Source: Rickettsiales bacterium (GTDB lineage: Bacteria > Pseudomonadota > Alphaproteobacteria > TMED109). Taken from it: a stretch of 7,843 nucleotides of DNA. Below, piece by piece: positions 5,175-7,843 of the stretch (positions are counted from its first letter, which is position 1; each line of letters begins with the position of its first letter). Under the pieces are notes generated by a model that had not been told where the DNA came from, made no database searches, and saw only the letters and a list, made by a program, of their open reading frames with translations. The stretch spans positions 20,083 through 27,925 of the forward strand of contig PBGQ01000025.1 of assembly GCA_002720125.1 (NCBI GenBank). The letters are read 5' to 3'. A program made the position numbers and the translations under genes.

Positions 5175-6917
5175 ATGAAAGAATTTAGACTTAAAATATT
5201 TCCAAAAGATTGGATAAAAGCCTATAGTGTTTTAAAAAAATTGACTAATCTTTCTAATTACAAATTTCTACTAATTATAACAATTATGATGTTAGTAACA
5301 TTTTTAGAAGCGTTTAGTCTTACATTAGTTTTGCCATTATTAGAATTAATTAAAGATCAAAAAAACTTAATATCAAACGATAATAATTTTTTGACAGAAG
5401 GCATAGTATTTTTTTTTAACTATATCGGTTTTCCTGTCAAATTTGTCTATTTATCAACGTTAATTGCTATAGTAGTTTTTTTAAGGCAATATTTTAATTT
5501 TTCTCTTAACAAGATGCTGGCAAACATTAGAGCTAATAGTAATAAAGCACTAAGAAAAAATATTTTTGAGTCAACCTTTCTAAGCGCTCCAAATTCAATA
5601 GAAGGACTAGGTAATGGCAGTTACGTAGAACTAATGACTAATCAGTCGAACTATGCCTCAGGGTTTGTAGTCCACTTGATTAGGTACTTATCTATACTAC
5701 TCTTGAGTTTATTTTATTTTTTTATTTCTTGTAGTATTTCTTTTGTAATAACACTTATAGCAATAGTATTAGCAGTATTCTTAATGATGTTTGCAAATAT
5801 AATAATTAGTAAAATAAAGAATATTAGCAAAAAGAATGTAATAAACCTCAAGCACTTTTCGAAATATTTATCCGAGTGCTTTTCATCTTGGAAAGTAATA
5901 AAATTATCAAATTCTTACAATTATGAAAACAGCAGAAATGAAAACTGGATAAGTAAAATAGCGGAACAAGAATATCAAAGAGAATATAATTCTGCTAAAT
6001 CTGTTTTTTTTATTTCAATAATAGTAATGATATTTTTAATAATTTCTTTAAACATAGGTGTAAATATAGGAAATATTGAATTAGGTATGCTTGTAATGTT
6101 CAGTATAATGTGCCTTAGGTTACTTCCACTTATGTTAGTATTGGTTTCAATAAAGACGAGAATAACCATTAGCTCTGAGAGTCTAAGCAGATTATTTGAA
6201 GTTCTTAATGATTTAAATCTAAACAAAGAAATTGACCTGGGAAAAAAAAGACTGTCTATGCAAAACGGGATAAAATTTGAAAATATTACCTTTAAGTATC
6301 CAGATGCGAAAAAATATATATTTAAGAATTTCAATTGTTTTATAAGATTTGGAGATGTAACAACTATAAGTGGAAGTTCTGGTTCTGGGAAGTCAACATT
6401 ATTAGATCTCTTGTCTAGAATGTATAATACGTATAGAGGAAAAATAACTATTGATAAAATAACAATCAAAAAAATAGGGTTAATAGACTACAGAAGTAAT
6501 ATCTCTCTATTACCACAAAACCCTTTTATTTATGATGATACAGTAAAATCAAATATTAGCTATGGCTATAAGAGATTAAGAGAAGACGATATTATTAAAG
6601 CAGCTAAATTGGCTAATGCTCATGATTTTATAGTCAAATTATCTAAAGGTTATAATACAATTTTAGGAGAAAGAGGAAGTAAAATATCAGGAGGACAAGT
6701 TCAAAGAATAGTTCTTGCAAGAATTCTAGCTAGTAAAGCAAAGGTAATCATATTGGATGAACCCACTAGTTCATTAGATTATATATCATCAAAAAAGATT
6801 ATTAATGCTTTGAAAAAAATAAAAAAAATTGGAAAATATACACTTATAATAGCATCTCATAATGAAGAAATAATAAATCTAGGAGACAATATTATCCAAT
6901 TACATGCATTAGACTAA
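5175..6917 (+). CDS. ABC exporter half-transporter (fused membrane and ATPase domains), MsbA/PglK-like
   Basis: A 580-residue type IV ABC exporter, the normal length for a half-transporter that works as a homodimer in the inner membrane. About six hydrophobic segments are seen near residues 32-56, 90-107, 163-186, 187-210, 276-297 and 302-325. The nucleotide-binding domain follows: F-K-Y-P at 373-376 (A-loop), Walker A G-S-S-G-S-G-K-S at 400-407, Q-loop Q448, signature I-S-G-G-Q at 504-508, Walker B V-I-I-L-D-E-P at 524-530, D-loop S-L-D at 533-535, and switch His562. All catalytic positions are present. The ATG is the first start after an in-frame stop (5169-5171). In this setting the likely cargo is a lipid-linked oligosaccharide or glycolipid, as for PglK or MsbA; a lipid or peptide substrate cannot be excluded. 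It runs convergently toward the tRNA genes. Confidence 0.92.
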   Translation: MKEFRLKIFPKDWIKAYSVLKKLTNLSNYKFLLIITIMMLVTFLEAFSLTLVLPLLELIKDQKNLISNDNNFLTEGIVFFFNYIGFPVKFVYLSTLIAIVVFLRQYFNFSLNKMLANIRANSNKALRKNIFESTFLSAPNSIEGLGNGSYVELMTNQSNYASGFVVHLIRYLSILLLSLFYFFISCSISFVITLIAIVLAVFLMMFANIIISKIKNISKKNVINLKHFSKYLSECFSSWKVIKLSNSYNYENSRNENWISKIAEQEYQREYNSAKSVFFISIIVMIFLIISLNIGVNIGNIELGMLVMFSIMCLRLLPLMLVLVSIKTRITISSESLSRLFEVLNDLNLNKEIDLGKKRLSMQNGIKFENITFKYPDAKKYIFKNFNCFIRFGDVTTISGSSGSGKSTLLDLLSRMYNTYRGKITIDKITIKKIGLIDYRSNISLLPQNPFIYDDTVKSNISYGYKRLREDDIIKAAKLANAHDFIVKLSKGYNTILGERGSKISGGQVQRIVLARILASKAKVIILDEPTSSLDYISSKKIINALKKIKKIGKYTLIIASHNEEIINLGDNIIQLHALD

Positions 6918-7102
6918 TTTTTTCTTAATGTTTTAGAATTATGAAACTATAAGCATTCAATTAAATAATTGTTAATTTTAAAAATGTCACAAATACCTCT
7001 TTAACATCGCCTGATAATTAAAATTAAATATTTCCTTGTGTATTTGTTTTTTTGCTGATGCTAATTGAAAGCTTGATTCCCTTTCAGAATTTAAAGTTTT
7101 TA
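6918..7102. other. Junction between glycan island and tRNA-birA core block
   Basis: Noncoding as far as can be proved. It holds an AT palindrome CAATTA-AA-TAATTG (6958-6971) followed by TTAATTTT, a possible weak stop for the exporter transcript. It also holds an imperfect hairpin TGAAAG (7066-7071)/CTTTCA (7081-7086) just beyond the 3' end of tRNA-Tyr, which may end that transcript but lacks a T run. The tRNA-Gly expected after tRNA-Tyr in gammaproteobacteria is not present. A minus-strand open frame ending at TGA (6987-6989) is discussed as a finding. Confidence 0.5.
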
Positions 7103-7187
7103 TGGTGGAGGGGGTAGGATTCGAACCTACGAAGGCTAAGCCAGCAGATTTACAGTCTGCCCCCGTTGACCGCTTGGGTACCCCTCC
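7103..7187 (-). tRNA. tRNA-Tyr (anticodon GUA)
   Basis: An 85-base class II tRNA on the minus strand. The acceptor arm is GGAGGGG (7181-7187) paired with CCCCTCC, followed by discriminator A and an encoded CCA (7103-7105). The anticodon arm is GCAGA-CTGTAAA-TCTGC, giving GTA. A long variable arm, as in all bacterial tRNA-Tyr, and a standard T arm with GTTCGAATC are present. It is 66 bases downstream of tRNA-Thr on the same strand and has its own promoter candidate. Confidence 0.97.
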
Positions 7188-7203
7188 GCGGACATGACCC
7201 ACT

Positions 7204-7232
7204 ATTCTCTTTTTGTGGAGTATAGGTGTCAA
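7204..7232 (-). promoter_or_regulatory. Probable promoter for tRNA-Tyr
   Basis: On the minus strand, a perfect -35 TTGACA (7227-7232) is followed after exactly 17 bases by GAGAAT (7204-7209), four of six matches to TATAAT. Transcription would start about ten bases before the tRNA 5' end at 7187. This is the best -35 element I found in the window, and it lies in the spacer between the two tRNA genes. Confidence 0.55.
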
Positions 7233-7253
7233 CAAGATTTTCAATTAATTTTG

Positions 7254-7329
7254 TGGTGCCGGAAGAGGGAATTGAACCCCCAACCTACTGATTACAAATC
7301 AGTTGCTCTGCCAATTGAGCTATTCCGGC
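7254..7329 (-). tRNA. tRNA-Thr (anticodon UGU)
   Basis: A 76-base tRNA on the minus strand. The acceptor GCCGGAA (7323-7329) pairs with TTCCGGC, followed by discriminator A and an encoded CCA (7254-7256). The anticodon arm is ACTGA-TTTGTAA-TCAGT, giving TGT. D arm GCTC/GAGC and T arm GGGGG/CCCTC (one G-T pair) are normal. It lies between birA and tRNA-Tyr, the position of thrU in E. coli. Confidence 0.97.
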
Positions 7330-7366
7330 AACAAAACTAGTTCAATCACCTTGATAAATTTCGTGA

Positions 7367-7395
7367 ATTATAAACATTTTATCGATGAATGAAAG
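7367..7395 (-). promoter_or_regulatory. Candidate promoter for tRNA-Thr
   Basis: On the minus strand, a perfect TATAAT (7367-7372) lies about 38 bases before the tRNA 5' end. A poor -35, CTTTCA (7390-7395), is 17 bases upstream; it is part of the palindrome GAAAGCTTTC (7391-7400) that overlaps the last base of the birA stop codon. Confidence 0.35.
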
Positions 7396-7399
7396 CTTT

Positions 7400-7843
7400 C
7401 TAGATGACTAAATGTCCATTATAAACCTTATTGATGACTCCATTATTATCTAATAACAGTGCACCAGTATGGTCAATCCCTATATTCTTGCCTTCTATGA
7501 TTTTATCTTCTTCAAAAATCTTGACTTCTTTTTCAAACAAAGCATCGAAGTCAGGCCATAATTTAAGGGCGCTTTGCATTGATCTTTGATTAAATTTTTT
7601 AAGTGCTTCAATGACTGTTCTTGCTAAAATTCCAGACATTTCGCTTCTGCAAACTGTAAGATCATGGTTGATCTTCAGGAGATCGATTGGGGGGAAAAGA
7701 TTCTGATCCATTGAATTCAAATCTGACCCGAGATCGTAATTAATTCCAACTCCTATATTGAATGAATAATAGTCTTGAGACTGACTGGTCAACTCAACCA
7801 AAATACCGCCTAGTTTTTTGCCGCCATGCAATAGATCATTGGG
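7400..7843 (-). CDS. birA: BirA, biotin--[acetyl-CoA carboxylase] ligase (C-terminal part; 5' end outside window)
   Basis: The last 147 codons are visible, open to the window edge and ending in TAG (7400-7402). The reading begins P-N-D-L-L-H-G-G-K-K-L-G-G-I-L-V-E-L, which matches the K-W-P-N-D-L...K-L-x-G-I-L-V-E-L biotinoyl-AMP binding segment of BirA. It continues with I-G-V-G-I-N-Y and ends with the small SH3-like C-terminal domain, I-D-H-T-G-A-L-L-L. BirA makes biotinoyl-AMP and biotinylates the carboxyl carrier protein of acetyl-CoA carboxylase in the cytoplasm. Whether this copy has the N-terminal helix-turn-helix that makes E. coli BirA a repressor cannot be seen. The apparent start at TTG 7829-7831 is an internal Leu codon. 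The tRNA-Thr lies 70 bases downstream with no pantothenate kinase gene in between. The base composition is clearly less AT-rich than the exporter gene. Confidence 0.93.
   Translation of the reverse strand, partial: PNDLLHGGKKLGGILVELTSQSQDYYSFNIGVGINYDLGSDLNSMDQNLFPPIDLLKINHDLTVCRSEMSGILARTVIEALKKFNQRSMQSALKLWPDFDALFEKEVKIFEEDKIIEGKNIGIDHTGALLLDNNGVINKVYNGHLVI

Noticed and set aside
5975..6469. 164-codon minus-strand ORF
   Set aside because: It is antisense to the ABC exporter, covering its last membrane helices and Walker A, which are clearly the coding frame.
6987..7244. 85-codon minus-strand ORF
   Set aside because: Its middle is the translated tRNA-Tyr gene, so the full ORF is not a gene. 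Only the tail beyond the tRNA is kept as a weak finding.
7391..7400. Perfect palindrome GAAAGCTTTC at the birA stop codon
   Set aside because: Ten bases long, no T run after it, and not repeated nearby; likely chance, so not called an operator or terminator.
7829..7831. TTG start codon for birA
   Set aside because: The frame stays open to the window edge and the residues before it (P-N-D-L) belong to the conserved BirA core, so this is an internal Leu.

Overview
The window looks like one edge of a surface-glycan gene island in an AT-rich gammaproteobacterium, probably marine and small-genomed (inference). Two things support this. The right end carries birA followed on the same strand by tRNA-Thr(UGU) and tRNA-Tyr(GUA), both with an encoded CCA. 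That is the order found around birA/thrU/tyrU in E. coli and other gammaproteobacteria. The rest of the window is polysaccharide-modification genes in very AT-rich DNA, with frequent A/T runs of 8-11.

Layout, left to right. 2-154 (+) is the 3' end of a probable SGNH/GDSL-type hydrolase. It overlaps by ATGA a 38-residue cationic microprotein at 151-267 (+). 361-1515 (-) is a GT4-type glycosyltransferase. 1629-2294 and 2299-4050 (+) form a tight pair: a PrmC/HemK-like SAM methyltransferase, then a NodU/CmcH/TobZ-family O-carbamoyltransferase. 4085-4771 (-) is a NodB-fold (CE4-like) polysaccharide deacetylase. 4772-5174 is a 403-base gap. 5175-6917 (+) is a full-length type IV ABC exporter of the MsbA/PglK kind. 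6918-7102 is the junction between island and core DNA. 7103-7187 (-) is tRNA-Tyr, 7254-7329 (-) is tRNA-Thr, and 7400-7843 (-) is the C-terminal part of birA, whose 5' end lies outside the window.

The island genes plausibly build, decorate and export one glycan or glycolipid: a glycosyltransferase adds a sugar, a deacetylase may free an amine, a methyltransferase and a carbamoyltransferase may cap it, and the ABC protein may flip the product. This toolkit resembles the nodB-nodS-nodU-nodIJ set of rhizobial Nod-factor decoration, although here the genes alternate in strand and the glycosyltransferase is not NodC-like. At the left edge, an SGNH-like tail followed by a microprotein ending in I-Y-x-x-F recalls the MBOAT/SGNH/DltX-type acylation relay; an MBOAT gene would be expected just left of the window.

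The core block seems cut short. The tRNA-Gly, tRNA-Thr(GGU) and tuf genes that follow tRNA-Tyr in many gammaproteobacteria are not here, and island DNA begins instead. No integrase, transposase, CRISPR array or complete insertion sequence was seen.
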